Assembly (NCBI RefSeq): GCF_964340395.1
Contig: NC_135570.1
Coordinates: 1,889,001 to 1,953,000, forward strand
DNA: 64,000 nt
Direction: 5' to 3'
Source: Glandiceps talaboti
Lineage: Eukaryota; Hemichordata; Enteropneusta; Spengelidae
The translations under genes and the position numbers were made by a program. The notes below the pieces were generated by a model, which saw only the letters and a list, made by a program, of their open reading frames with translations, had not been told where the DNA came from and made no database searches. This document shows, in pieces, positions 1 through 13,469 of the stretch (position 1 is its first letter; each line of letters begins with the position of its first letter).

Positions 1-2159
1 TACCTTACCCATGGCAATTTAATACTTGGATTTTAAACCTGGCTAGTAATACTGTAGCCCAGAGACTTGTGTCCACTATTATCATATAATTTCTAAGATT
101 TCGGCTAACAAATATTTACTTGCTTAATACTGTCATATTCAAGTGTCTGGGTTAGTAATGCATGGCTGTATTTTCATAGAATTAGAGAATGAAATATTCA
201 CTGATAGATGGATTAAAATGTTGCCTTTGTTTCTAACTTAATGTTTAAAAATAACTTTATCTGACTGTCCTAAAATATCCAATTTGGCATTTTTGACGAA
301 TGATCTTGTTTTCTTAGAATTAGTGAATGAAATATCCACGAACTTTGATCATCTGATGGATCGAGATGTCGTATTCATTTCTCACTTATCGTTCAAGAGT
401 AACTATGTTTTACTGTCCGGATATTGATATATCCAAGTTTCTGGACTATTAATGTATTGTCTTATTTTCATATATTTAGTAGCTTGATATGAATCTAATT
501 AGTACATGTAGTTAGTTAAAATGTTTACAAAAAAAAATGTTTATAAATTCAGTTATAGTATAAATTGTCAATGTTGACAATTCGTAAAATGTACCTGAGT
601 TACTCACAGCTTTTTTTTAACCAAAGTTCCTCACCAAAATATTGGCAGAATGTTTTCCCGCCAAAATTATGGCACAAGCACTATATGAAAAGTCAGATTT
701 GACAAATTCTTTCCACCAGTGTAAATCTTGAGCAGAGAATGTGGAAATGTAGTGAGTATGAGACGAAGTTCTACCTTTGACTTAATTTACCCCTCAATGG
801 TTTATCCCCTGGGGGCTGTAGACAGTCAAATGTGGTACTGTGTCTCTTATTACCCCTGGACAGAGATGGTGGTTAGGTGGGTTACAGGTAAGGTAAAGGT
901 GGGTGAATTAGACTTTTCGTGTAGTGAAGGTATCAAAGTATGTGTCTGTTTGACCAGAATTATGACAAAATAAAAAGATCACAGCAAAAACTAGTAGTTT
1001 GGAATTGATTGAAGTGACTATAAGGGTTAATGTAGAAAACTATTAATCAGAGAAAAGAAAATCATGCTTAGTTCTTTTTTGTCCTTTGTATTTGATATGA
1101 TTTATTGGATGTGTGAAATACTCGGGTTTGGATGGGAGTCATATCGTCAAGGTACATTGTAGACAGATTTCTTTCTGCCTTCAGCGCTGGAGGTGTTGGA
1201 CTGTAGTCCATTATAGTTGTACATGGTTTGTTAGACTCACGTACCTACTATAGTCCTGCTTGGCTTGTTGAGACATAGCTACCATTGCAAAGGGTCACAA
1301 TCCGGATTAATGAAACATTGCATTATGAAGCTGTCGTTAAATTGACCGATTTGTCATGGTTGAATTACCATGACAACAGTCTCTAGCTGATCGATATTCT
1401 TCATCATTAGTTGTGCTTTCTTTGCTGTCTTCTGTATTTTCCAAATCTAAGCATGAAAGTAGTGTCAATAAGAATGTGTGAAGTGAGTAAAGGTCAACTG
1501 AGGTATTCACACCCAAGGTGAGAAGTAGTGTTATAAATCTACCCTCAGTATGATTGACAACTTAAGATCATAAGAGTGAGGTCGTGTAAGGTCATCAAAG
1601 GTGACAAATAAACAAAGGATGACAGAAAGACAGCTTGTGGGTATACTTCCGGTAAACATGCCAATTGGATTCAAGTACCTGTATGTATTGTCAAGATTTG
1701 TATGAGTTCTAGCTCTCAGTCTGAGTATATCATTCAATAGTGAATGCATGAAATATGTTCAACATGTGCCTACTGGTTTGTGTTACGATAGAAGAAAAGT
1801 CTTGTGGGTGTATGTGCAGTTGTGAAGTCTTTTTAGGTAAATGAAAGAGGTGACTCCATTGCATTCAGTGCTGTGGTTGAATCGCTAACAATACAAATGA
1901 AATTTGTCTAGACAGATTGTAGAAAATGTCGTTATTGGGTTGGTTGAAGTAGAAACTGTACTTCTGTGAATTTAATAGTTGTGATTGCAATATTGCATTT
2001 CACTGCATTTTACAAATCTGCCAAGTAGATGATCAGTTCAGAGAAAATGTCGACAGATAAATTTTGTATATATGAACAGAGCTATGTGAAGGCATCTTTG
2101 AGAATACCCTCATCCAAAAAATGATCTATTCAGATATCAGGAGATAATTTTGAGCATAA
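1..2159. other. Non-coding, AT-rich DNA; no gene seen
   Basis: I see no exon with recognisable protein similarity on either strand. The open frames are short, have no codon structure and are interrupted. A poly-A/C low-complexity stretch follows at about 2160-2290. The missing 5' exon of the BMP receptor could lie here or outside the window, but nothing identifies it. Confidence 0.6.
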
Positions 2160-2655
2160 ACAAAAAAAAAAATGTGAAGGCATTTCCCCCCCAAAAAAAA
2201 CAAAAACAAAACCAAACAAACAAAAAACAAACAAACAAAAATACCCCAAAAAACAACAACAAAAACTAACAAACAAAAAACCCCATGAAAGACAACTACA
2301 AAAAGATCTCAGGTGCATGTATAATGTCAGCAGACAGATTTTGTAAATATCAGAGGCCATATTTGGGAACCCCTAACAGATATCACAAATGAGAAATTGT
2401 AATACATGTACAGTATATTTATTTCATTGCATTTATCTCAGTATTTTCAAAAAGTTTTGGACTATGAAAGTTTATGTTGATCATAAAGTGAATATCAACA
2501 AGATTATATTTTTATATATTCTAATTTCAGCACTTCATCATTCAAAGTGATTTTAAAATTTGAATATATGCAGTTTTCATGTGTTACTTTCCAACTACAT
2601 GTACATGTATATGGTAAAACTGTTGGACAGTAACATGAACAATTTGATGCTGAAA

Positions 2656-2752
2656 TGGCATGAGGTCTTTTATCTCATGCCTCATGAGGTCTTATATCTA
2701 ATGCCTCATGAGGTCTTATATCTCATGCCTCATGAGGTCTTATCTCTCATGG
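2656..2752. repeat. 24-bp tandem repeat, about 4 copies
   Basis: The unit contains CATGAGGTCTTATATCTCATG, give or take one base, and repeats every 24 bp. CATGAG and CTCATG make each unit partly self-complementary. Because 24 is divisible by three, the repeat reads through as an open frame, which is not evidence of coding. Confidence 0.85.
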
Positions 2753-3114
2753 CCTCGGTGTAGTTGTGTTATGATGTATATTCATAGATTTCTGGTTATA
2801 TGTCTACATGGTGTAACTACAATCATATATTTATGTTGTATTATATTCATCATATTAGACACATCATAATAGACACATCTGTGTTCAATAACACACTGGT
2901 GCTAGCTTATTTATCTATTTGTCTTTTATATACAGAGAATTATTTCAGTGCAAAAACATTAGTATTCCAATGATCCCTGCTTTATTGAATATTCGGGAAC
3001 TTACAAAATAATATTTTTTTAAGTGCAGAAGACAAACATTGCTGCCTTGTCAACCTTATTATCACCATATATTTGTGATATTTGCATAACAAAGGAACTG
3101 TATGATATTCATCT

Positions 3115-3303
3115 TTGTACATCGTAACTAGATTTACAGGTAACACTGGCTATACAAATGTAAAAGTAAACCTGCCAAATGGTGCATACACAGAGAAGAT
3201 CATTTCAACTCTATTAAATCATGGTTTGAAAATTGGAACAGCTGGACAACATTTTGACAGAGATGTTTATGATGCTAAGCATTTGAAGTATGGCAGGACA
3301 TAA
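3115..3303 (+). other. Possible orphan exon, low confidence
   Basis: A 62-codon open frame with balanced composition (for example the segment NLPNGAYTEKI) ends in TAA shortly before the 36-bp satellite. AG dinucleotides upstream could serve as an acceptor. I recognise no family and see no partner exon nearby. It could equally be a chance frame or a relic of a transposon. It is listed because its residue composition is unlike the low-complexity frames around it. Confidence 0.15.
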
Positions 3304-3552
3304 ATTTCATTTAAACAGAATAACCATAATTTATATCATCTGTATGTCCACATGAATTACAACAGTGCTTTAACAGACCAGACATTTTTTGGCTACTGCC
3401 AACTTATAACCTACATTGGTGAAACGTACATGACTTGATCATATTTTCATCTAATTTTGACATTTGAATATATTTGATGAACTGGATGAAATATATACTT
3501 ACTATATTAAGGATTTAGAGATGGAAGGTTAGATTTAGATTGTCAATCCAAC

Positions 3553-5488
3553 AGTTATACTAAAATACTCTATAAGATACTTGTAAGCAGTTATACTAAA
3601 ATACTCTATAAGATATATGTAAGCAGTTCTACTAAAATACTCTATAAGATACTTGTAAGCAGTTATACTAAAATACTCTATAAGATACTTGTAAGCAGTT
3701 ATACTAAAATACTCTATAAGATACTTGTAAGCAGTTATACTAAAATACTCTATAAGATACTTGTAAGCAGTTATACTAAAATACTCTATAAGATACTTGT
3801 AAGCAGTTATACTAAAATACTCTATAAGATACTTGTAAGCAGTTATACTAAAATACTCTATAAGATATATGTAAGCAGTTCTACTAAAATACTCTATAAG
3901 ATACTTGTAAGCAGTTATACTAAAATACTCTATAAGATATATGTAAGCAGTTCTACTAAAATACTCTATAAGATACTTGTAAGCAGTTATACTAAAATAC
4001 TCTATAAGATACTTGTAAGCAGTTCTACTAAAATACTCTATAAGATACTTGTAAGCAGTTCTACTAAAATACTCTATAAGATACTTGTAAGCAGTTATAC
4101 TAAAATACTCTATAAGATACGTGTAAGCAGTTATACTAAAATACTCTATAAGATACTTGTAAACAGTTATACTAAAATACTCTATAAGATACTTGTAAGC
4201 AGTTCTACTAAAATACTCTATAAGATACTTGTAAGCAGTTCTACTAAAATACTCTATAAAATACTTGTAAGCAGTTCTACTAAAATACTCTATAAGATAC
4301 TTGTAAGCAGTTATACTAAAATACTCTATAAGATACTTGTAAACAGTTATACTAAAATACTCTATAAGATACTTGTAAGCAGTTCTACTAAAATACTCTA
4401 TAAGATACTTGTAAGCAGTTCTACTAAAATACTCTATAAGATACTTGTAAGCAGTTATACTAAAATACTCTATAAGATACTTGTAAGCAGTTCTACTAAA
4501 ATACTCTATAAGATACTTGTAAGCAGTTCTACTAAAATACTCTATAAGATACTTGTAAGCAGTTCTACTAAAATACTCTATAAGATACTTGTAAGCAGTT
4601 ATACTAAAATACTCTATAAGATACTTGTAAACAGTTATACTAAAATACTCTATAAGATACGTGTAAGCAGTTCTACTAAAATACTCTATAAGATACTTGT
4701 AAGCAGTTATACTAAAATACTCTATAAGATACGTGTAAGCAGTTCTACTAAAATACTCTATAAGATACTTGTAAGCAGTTCTACTAAAATACTCTATAAG
4801 ATACTTGTAAGCAGTTATACTAAAATACTCTATAAGATACTTGTAAGCAGTTATACTAAAATACTCTATAAGATACTTGTAAGCAGTTATACTAAAATAC
4901 TCTAAGATACTTGTAAGCAGTTCTACTAAAATACTCTATAAGATACTTGTAAGCAGTTATACTAAAATACTCTATAAGATACTTGTAAGCAGTTCTACTA
5001 AAGTACTCTATAAGATACTTGTAAGCAGTTATACTAAATACTCTATAAGATACGTGTAAGCAGTTCTACTAAAATACTCTATAAGATACGTGTAAGCAGT
5101 TCTACTAAAATACTCTATAAGATACTTGTAAGCAGTTATACTAAAATACTCTATAAGATACTTGTAAGCAGTTATACTAAAATACTCTATAAGATACTTG
5201 TAAGCAGTTCTACTAAAATACTCTATAAGATACTTGTAAGCAGTTATATTAAATTACTCTATAAGATACTTGTAAGCAGTTCTACTAAAATACTCTATAA
5301 GATACGTGTAAGCAGTTATACTAAAATACTCTATAAGATACTTGTAAGCAGTTATACTAAAATACTCTATAAGATACTTGTAAGCAGTTATACTAAAATA
5401 CTCTATAAGATACTTGTAAGCAGTTATACTAAAATACTCTATAAGATACTTGTAAGCAGTTATACTAAAATACTCTTTAAGATACTCG
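3553..5488. repeat. 36-bp satellite array, about 54 copies
   Basis: A head-to-tail array of a 36-bp unit (AGTTATACTAAAATACTCTA followed by TAAGATACTTGTAAGC) runs almost uninterrupted for 1.9 kb. The copies are very homogeneous and vary mainly at three positions: TTA/TTC, ACTTG/ACGTG/ATATG and AAGCAG/AAACAG. Rare copies have 1-2 bp deletions near 4905 and 5037. The minus strand reads as a 12-residue repeat only because 36 is a multiple of three. The homogeneity indicates recent amplification or gene conversion. Confidence 0.97.
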
Positions 5489-5489
5489 T

Positions 5490-7140
5490 CCAGTAAGCAG
5501 TAAATAATGTGTGTATTGTTCAACCTATAAAATGTATCATATGGGTACTAAATACCTCTGACAAATAGTAAGCCGTAACGGGTACTGAACCTACATAATA
5601 TGACATTAGAATTCAAAATAGTTTTACTGCATAGAAATTTATGTCGGAATTAGGGCAATCCAAGTAGTGGAAAATCTTTGACAACAGACATGTACTAATA
5701 TGTATGTACGGTATGACTCATTTTTGAGCCACAAACTATATATTGGCAATTGGCTTCTCAGTCTGGAATATCACATTTACATGTGTATATAGTTTACAGT
5801 GAATGTCTGTGATCAAGTACAAATGTAGCTCTTTCCAGCTAATGTTGATGGAATCAAGTCTTTTCTTTCTTTTTTTAAAAAATTGTTTTTAATTTCCGCT
5901 GTATTTTAGAGTGAAATCCTACAAATAAACCATTGAGATGAAGGGAAGGGGTACCAAAATTTTACTGTACAGAGATTATGTTGACATATTATTGATGAAA
6001 AATGAAAATCTTTTATGTTTTGTCACAACAGGCATGCAATGAAAAGATTATGTCAGTGTGTCCATGAGAATAGTGTCTATTTCTAGACTATGCCAAAAGC
6101 GGTGTTTTGTTTGTCACGTCTGCTTCCCTAGACTTGTACATTTCTTTGTATTTTTGTTTCTTTGTCGGTCTTTTTGTGAATTTGACATTGAAAAGGAACA
6201 CTTCACATGTATTGTTTGTATTGTTTGTGTTAGACAGAGATAGCTTTGGGTTAGAACTTGATGATTGACATGGACAAAATACCGCTTTGTAAGGGTTGTA
6301 ATCATGAAAACTACATCTACTGTCTGTAGTTTATCAGTAAAGAATATGACCAAACTCAAAGCATACAGGCAGAACAAAAACCTACCAAATTATACAAATT
6401 CCAACTGAAAACTGGCAATCCAAACCAATGTATGGGTACATTTTATTGACTCCAAGCCAGGGGATCCACTTGAATTACAAGGAAAGAAATATTTTGTGTT
6501 TTAGAGCGGTTAGTTATTACAAAGACCATGCTGTTTAAGGGCGTCAAGCGATGCAAAGTTTGTGTTGGTAATCCTCTATTGGTGAGCCATGTCATGAAAT
6601 GCTGGTGAAAAGTCTGTGTAATCCAAACAGTGTGTTTGTTAACTGGCATGCTATACTGTTATATCAGTGCACCAAATGTTAAAGGTCAGACTGGCTTGTG
6701 TAATTGCACTGTGCACACCTGCAGACCACCTGGTTCAAATATCAGTGAAAAGTGATAAGAAATCCCAGCAACACATAATTTTAGACATATAAAAACCTAG
6801 TAAGTGTCAAAAAGTCAAAATTATCACCATACTCAGACCACCTGCAAGGTGTGTGCCTTAATTTGTATTAAGCTGTTCAATAAATAATATTGACTATTTA
6901 TTCCATCTTTATTGAAAGCTACATGTAGTAAAAGATTCTCAATAAATCTAAAGTTTAGTCGTCGGTACAAGGGCTGATGACAGTAACTTTTTAAGAGATT
7001 AAATAGACAAAAGGTTTCATCCAAATCTTCATATACAAGTAAGGGGGTGAGATCAGTAGATCAGTGTATGATAAATGTAGTATAAAAAAACTAAATTCTT
7101 TTAGTTTGGTGAGATGGTAGTCTGAATGCCAACTGTGGTC
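5490..7140. other. Intergenic/intronic DNA, nothing recognised
   Basis: Apart from A/T-rich sequence and short chance frames, no exon, RNA gene or transposon terminus is recognisable. Confidence 0.5.
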
Positions 7141-7141
7141 T

Positions 7142-7545
7142 GTGAGTGGAGGTGTAAATGGTAATGATACTGTATAGGAACTAGACTGAGTGGAGGTGTA
7201 AATGGTAATGATACTGTATAGGAACTAGACTGTGAGTGGAGGTATAAATGGTAATGATACTGTATAGGGACTAGACTACATTTTGTATGTGAGTGGAGGT
7301 GTAAATGGTAATGATACTGTATAGGGACTAGACTATGTGAGTGGAGGTGTAAATGGTAATGATACTGTATAGGAACTAGACTGTGAGTGGAGGTATAAAT
7401 GGTAACGATACTGTATAGGAACTAGACTGAGTGGAGGTATAAATGGTAACGATACTGTATAGGAACTAGACTGTGAGTGGAGGTGTAAATGGTAATGATA
7501 CTGTATAGAAAGTAGATTATGTGAGTGGAGGTATAAATGGTAATC
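7142..7545. repeat. Minisatellite, about 46-bp unit, 8-9 copies
   Basis: The unit GTGAGTGGAGGTGTAAATGG continues with TAATGATACTGTATAGGAAC and TAGACT. Length varies between copies from about 44 bp to 59 bp. Each unit starts with GTGAGT, a consensus-like 5' splice-site string on the plus strand. Confidence 0.93.
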
Positions 7546-7782
7546 AGCACAGTGTAGAGGTCGGTAAGTAAATAGACCTTTTATGATAGTGCGCCCTCTG
7601 TCAGTAAAATAGATGCAAGGTGAGATTTTAAGGTGAAATGTTTCTGTATTGATTTACATGTATATACATGTTATTCTTATGAAAATATTAACTACTGACT
7701 GAGTAAAAATTATATCATTTTTGTACAACTTGAATAGTTTGTACATTTATTTACACATAAGTAATGTTTATAGCTGAGAGAG

Positions 7783-7832
7783 AAAGAAAAGAGAGAGATA
7801 CATGTAGAGAGAGAAACAGAAAAAAGAGAGAC

Positions 7833-7891
<59 letters not shown>
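7783..7891. repeat. GA-rich and (GACA)n microsatellite
   Basis: An impure GA/GAAA stretch passes into about eleven perfect ACAG units at about 7848-7890. Confidence 0.9.
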
Positions 7892-9139
7892 GAGCAATGT
7901 CAGTGAAAGCTTATTGGCAAATACATTTTACAGTTCAGTTTGCAACGTATTGTACAACTAATTAATCTTATATATATAAAGTGAAAAATGTATTAATAAG
8001 CAAACACAAGATAACACATACAATACATCATTTAAATCTGACCACATCATTAACTTAATCAAGATGAATAGCGGTGTTTTTCAAATGACTGTCATGGTAT
8101 CTCTACTAATAACTATGTGTTTTGGTTGTCATGGAAACTGAACATTGTGTCACTATTCTGTCTGACCCTGTGTGGATGTGTACTAAAAATGCAAGATGTG
8201 TATAGTCTGCTATTGTCTGCTACCATGGTAACCTGTATATGCAGTGGTTTTTATATCAGTGATGTATATTGACTTTAAGAAAAGGTAGCTGTGTAGGGTC
8301 AAGTTTTAGGGAAAGGTGTAGGGTTGGATTTCTTTGCAGTGGTTACAATTTTGTGTATGATTGACTCGGAGATTCAATGTGTAGTGTGGCTATGGGTGTA
8401 CTGTAATACATCATTTCTATGAATACGTGGTACCATGCATACCAATTCACACATGTTTGTCTCATGTAACAGAGTACGTTTCATCTCCACTGTTAGGGCA
8501 CACTCATAAGAAATGAGGCCATCACTAAGTCTATTTGTTAAGAATGTGAAGCCCTGTATGCGACTGACATTGGTAACATTTGACTTCATATACAGTACCA
8601 ATCTGACATGTCTTACATTTGACACTTTGTATCATAATTCATAAAGGTATCGTTTTACTAGTAGCATCATATAATATTCTGTACTATTTGTAGTTTGGTA
8701 ATTTCTGTGATGTTCTTAGCTTGAGGGGAGATTATCAAAGTGGATGATGACGTATTTGCGTTAACCTCCCAACACACTTTCTAGTTAGCACAATAGTCTT
8801 TGAAGTTGGCCACCATCTTGTCAAATCAAACAACATCAACCCTTCAGTGAAGGCAGCATGTGTGCAGGATACCTTTGTACTGAACTTACATGTATGTGTG
8901 GAGGATACCTTGGTACTATCTACGTATATTGTTTCAGGACATGCAAAATACATAAGTTTCATGTCTGGTTGAAATGTGTACACATAGAAATGATAGATAT
9001 AGCCAGGGACAGAAATGTTACAAATGTTACAACTGTAATAGTTTAACATTGTAAACAAAATGAGATACATGTACCTTGTGAGTTTGTGTATAAAATGACA
9101 TACCCAATACTATTTACCCTCAGTTAACATTCAGACACA

Positions 9140-9262
9140 TTGTATATAAAAATATCACGTTTTGTACATAAAAGATATCACATTGTACATAAAAATGTCA
9201 CACACTGTACATAAAAATGTCACACATTGTACATAAAGAATGTCACACATTGTACACAATAA
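9140..9262. repeat. About 25-bp tandem repeat, 5 copies
   Basis: A unit of the type CACATTGTACATAAAAATGT repeats five times with small changes. The surrounding 7.9-11.5 kb holds no exon I can recognise. Confidence 0.8.
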
Positions 9263-11581
9263 TATACATGTAAGTTATTTCATTTGAAATAATAATCCAA
9301 AGCAAATTTGGCCTAAAATATATTATTCAGGCTCATTGCACCTAAATTATTACACCAAAGTCAGGTAGGTGATGGGGTGGACACTTCCTTTGTGAGCTGC
9401 TTCCCACGAAATTGTGTTAATGTTGGAATTAAAGTTAAGATAACTTGTAAGTGTTTAATACAGAAGTTGAGATTTAGCTGCAATATGGAATAAATGTAGG
9501 CTTGATGTTTATACTAGTTGATATGATTATGATAAATAGAGCTATAAAGCCAGGGTTGATTGGTTCGAATACAATATCATATGATATATTGTTTTTAAGC
9601 ATGTCCTGTCTGTAATTTAGCCCATGCTTTCTTTGTTTTTTTGCAATTTTTGAATTTCTTGGATAAATAAACAAAGGAGGGCGAAGCTACAAACGTGCCT
9701 TTCCAACTCCATCTCAATTTGCAGACACATAAATTTTGTTGTTTTTTAAATCTGGGTACTTCACTAAATTGCAATTTGTGTGATTTTTTTGTGACAAAGA
9801 GCACGGAGCTAATGTAGTGTTTTGTCAGATTTATTGAAAATGTTTCCACATGACGAGTTGTCTAATGATTGTTGGAACCAAACTGGATCCTATTTGACCT
9901 CGTCTGTGACCCCATAAAACCGTCTGATCGAATTTAAGTAGACTTGTCACGTTCAGCACTTCCTAAAGAGGTAGCCATCTTGGTTGCTATTGACAACATT
10001 AGCAATTTATGATCATGTGTTGACCTAGGATGACCTCCCAATTTATAATAGTTAGTTTTCTGATAATGTTCATGTATTTTGTTTAAATGGATGTCAAATA
10101 GACAGAAATGTGTGACGTCTTTACTTCTCCTGTTAATTTTGAAACTTTAGGTGACATATTCGGCACAAAATTGCAACTCTTTGTTGGCCCATCATTTGGT
10201 TAAATGTTGTGTATCAAATATTTGTTATTACACACATGATAATATCCGGAGCAGCAAAAGAATGTTGAGTATTTTTTTGTGTGACCAACAAGCACACCAG
10301 TTCATATTGAGTAAAGGCAAAAAAAGAGAAGAATTGTTTCTGGTGAGGATGTCACATTCTGTCTAAAGTGGTGCGAAGACGTGATTTTTTTTTGATTCTC
10401 AACAAACCTGTCACTTAGTTCTACTGTTTTTTTTATGTAGTACTTTTGTTCATGATTGGCTCTGCAGTTGTCTTCACTGAAGTATATGTAGGGAGAGTTA
10501 TTTTTGTGTTTCCCCAGATGTGCAGACTGCATGGACTGGACAAACACACAGAAAAAGACCGAAGCTAGGGTTACAATTTAAGTGATGCATGCGCTGACCA
10601 GAAACAATTGTTGGCCTAATAGAGATGTTTTTATGACTACTTCCAATACAGGCTATAACTATGAAGTGTATAGGTGTAATACAATTGATTATTTGTACTT
10701 GTGAGTGTAACACATGTATTCATAGAATGAATCAAAACTGTTCCTGTAGTCCACCAATATTAACCACATACACCTTCAACAAAGTTCTTGTCCGTGATGT
10801 ATCATGTATCTACCTGATCATGTAATTGGTTTTTGACTTGTTTCTGCATGGTTTTGAACTCAAACAGTTCATGAATTAGCTTTATGACTTAGATTTATCA
10901 GTGAATTGTAAAACAGTCTTGCATTTATCTCCAGAATAACTGTAACCATGGTAACACATTGTACTTTAAACTAAAGTATAACAAATCTCAAAACTGTCAG
11001 TTCTCTTTCTTAGATGTCTTCTGTTCCTGAATCTTTAAAAACCCATTTTCCTGCCAAACAACAACAAATCTCCCCACCCTCAGCTCTTTCTGTCTTGCCT
11101 GGCTTTTGCTCTGAAAGTTTGTAACCATGCCCTGACCAACAACAAAAACAACAGAAGGCATATTTTTCACTCCTGTTAATTTTCTTCTAAAATGTCCTTA
11201 TATTCAACATGATTATAACCTGTAATTGTGAGAAGTTCACATCTGACAACCTTGACAAAAGTAAATAAATTGTTCTAAATCTGTACTTAGCATTAACCTT
11301 GACCTCCTAGATAGTACATGGAAAATCAATATATTTTCATTTTCTCATTGATAAGATACGGTAATCTGTGTCAGTCTGTATGCGTAGATTTAAAATTTAA
11401 ATGTAATGTTCAGAGAAGGACTTTGTGTATACAAGTTACAACATGTGGAATTTTCCAGTGTCGTGGCATATATGCCATGTTGTTTCTTCTAGCATTCCAA
11501 AATTCAAATTTGTACAGTTGCTTAGCAACAGTACTAATACAAACGTTTTGATAGAAATTTTACATACTTAGAAAAATGGGA

Positions 11582-11845
<264 letters not shown>

Positions 11846-12666
11846 GAACAGGCAGTCAAACAATGAGTACGGTAGTTAAACAAGTTGAGGATGGAGGTTG
11901 GGAGATAAAAAGCAACTTGAAACACCCACATTATTTATTCTGAAGTCAATTAGCAGGTATTATAAAAACATTAAATAGATTCTACAAATTTTGTGTAATA
12001 AAAAGTAAATATACCCAAGGAGATTATAATCATAATATCAAAGTAATAATGAATATAGAACAAGTAAGTAAGTGGATAAGTGGACTGGAGTTGTGCATAG
12101 AGATAAGGACACTATAAACTCCAATGTAACAGAACACCTCTTATTAGTCTTAATATATTGCTAAATCATGATAATTTTCAAACTGTGTCTACATAATACC
12201 TTGACAAAGATGGAGTGAGTATACAGACATGACGTATATTGTTTCCTGTCCTGATGTAATACTTGGTTTTGATGGAAAATATGTACATGTACTAGGAATG
12301 TGTAAAAGCTGTACTTGTATATGCCAGGGCTTTTCATTAGCCAAATGTCAGCCGACATAGATGTGAGTTAGTGATAGCTATTACTGTGACAAAGTCTTGA
12401 TGACTCATACTGTACCTTTATGTATATATGTTATATCCATCAACAAGTTAGACAGCATGTAATCAAAAATTGCTTCTCTTTTACTCAGCTTTGTGTACTA
12501 CATTTACATTTTTGGTAACCTGACTTTTGAATCTTGCAGTCATGATACATGTAGTTCCTGTTTTGAATAAATGCAAACCTAGCAAACTATAGTATACAGT
12601 TTATATATCTGAACCAGATGTACAGTATAATTAAGTTATTTGCACCCAGACAAGAAGGATCAATTT

Positions 12667-12667
12667 G

Positions 12668-12740
<73 letters not shown>

Positions 12741-12757
12741 ATGTGTATGTGTATGTA

Positions 12758-12789
<32 letters not shown>

Positions 12790-12882
12790 GAGGGAGGGGG
12801 TTATTGTGTAAGTAAAAATGATTGTGTTTGGGTATATCACTACATGTATGTATGTATGTATGTACACATGTATGTATGTATG

Positions 12883-12913
<31 letters not shown>

Positions 12914-12968
12914 CAATACATTTACATATACAAATGTATATGTATGTATGCACATGTACATGTGTATG

Positions 12969-13009
<41 letters not shown>

Positions 13010-13010
13010 A
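12667..13010. repeat. Compound (TG)n / (TGTA)n / (TG)n microsatellite
   Basis: A TG tract runs from about 12667 to 12772. It is followed by GAGA/GGAGGG, a TGTA tract (about 12843-12913) and a second TG tract (about 12971-13008). It abuts the 42-bp array on its right side. Confidence 0.96.
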
Positions 13011-13032
13011 TTGTATGTGTGGCTGTATGTGT

Positions 13033-13455
13033 GTGAAACATTGAAAGTATACAGCATATAGCCATGTGTACATAATGAAACATTGAAAGTATACAGCATA
13101 TAGCCATGTGTACATAATGAAACATTGAAAGTATACAGCATACAGCCATGTGTACATAATGAAACATTGAAAGCATACAACATACAGCCATGTGTACATA
13201 ATGAAACATTGAAAGTATACAGTATATAGCCATGTGTACATAATGAAACATTGAAAGTATACAGTATACAGCCATGTGTACACAATGAAACATTGAAAGC
13301 ATACAGCATACAGCCATGTGTACATAATGAAACATTGAAAGTATACAGTATACAGCCATGTGTACACAATGAAACATTGAAAGTATACAGCATATAGCCA
13401 TGTGTACATAATGAAACATTGAAAGTATACAGCATATAGCCATGTGTACATAATG
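13033..13455. repeat. 42-bp minisatellite, about 10 copies
   Basis: The unit begins TGAAACATTGAAAGTATACA and ends with GCATATAGCCATGTGTACATAA. Ten copies differ at a few transition sites (GTA/GCA, TATAG/TACAG, CATAA/CACAA). Because 42 is divisible by three, all three minus-strand frames look open; none is a credible protein. Confidence 0.95.
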
Positions 13456-13469
13456 GTAGTGCAATTCAT

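Noticed and set aside
3553-5488. CRISPR array
   Set aside because: The repeats are directly adjacent with no unique spacers, and the genome is eukaryotic.
5254-5523. 12-residue repeat protein on the minus strand
   Set aside because: It reflects the 36-bp satellite, whose period is divisible by three; there is no start context or unique sequence.
8085-8140. Signal-peptide-like frame (MTVMVSLLITMCFGC) as the missing first exon of the BMP receptor
   Set aside because: The only phase-compatible donor is a poor GTTGTC, the distance is 8.6 kb, and nothing else supports it.
12587-13469. A 282-codon and other long open frames on the minus strand
   Set aside because: They are produced by TG/TGTA microsatellites plus the 42-bp array, open in all three frames; not a repeat protein.
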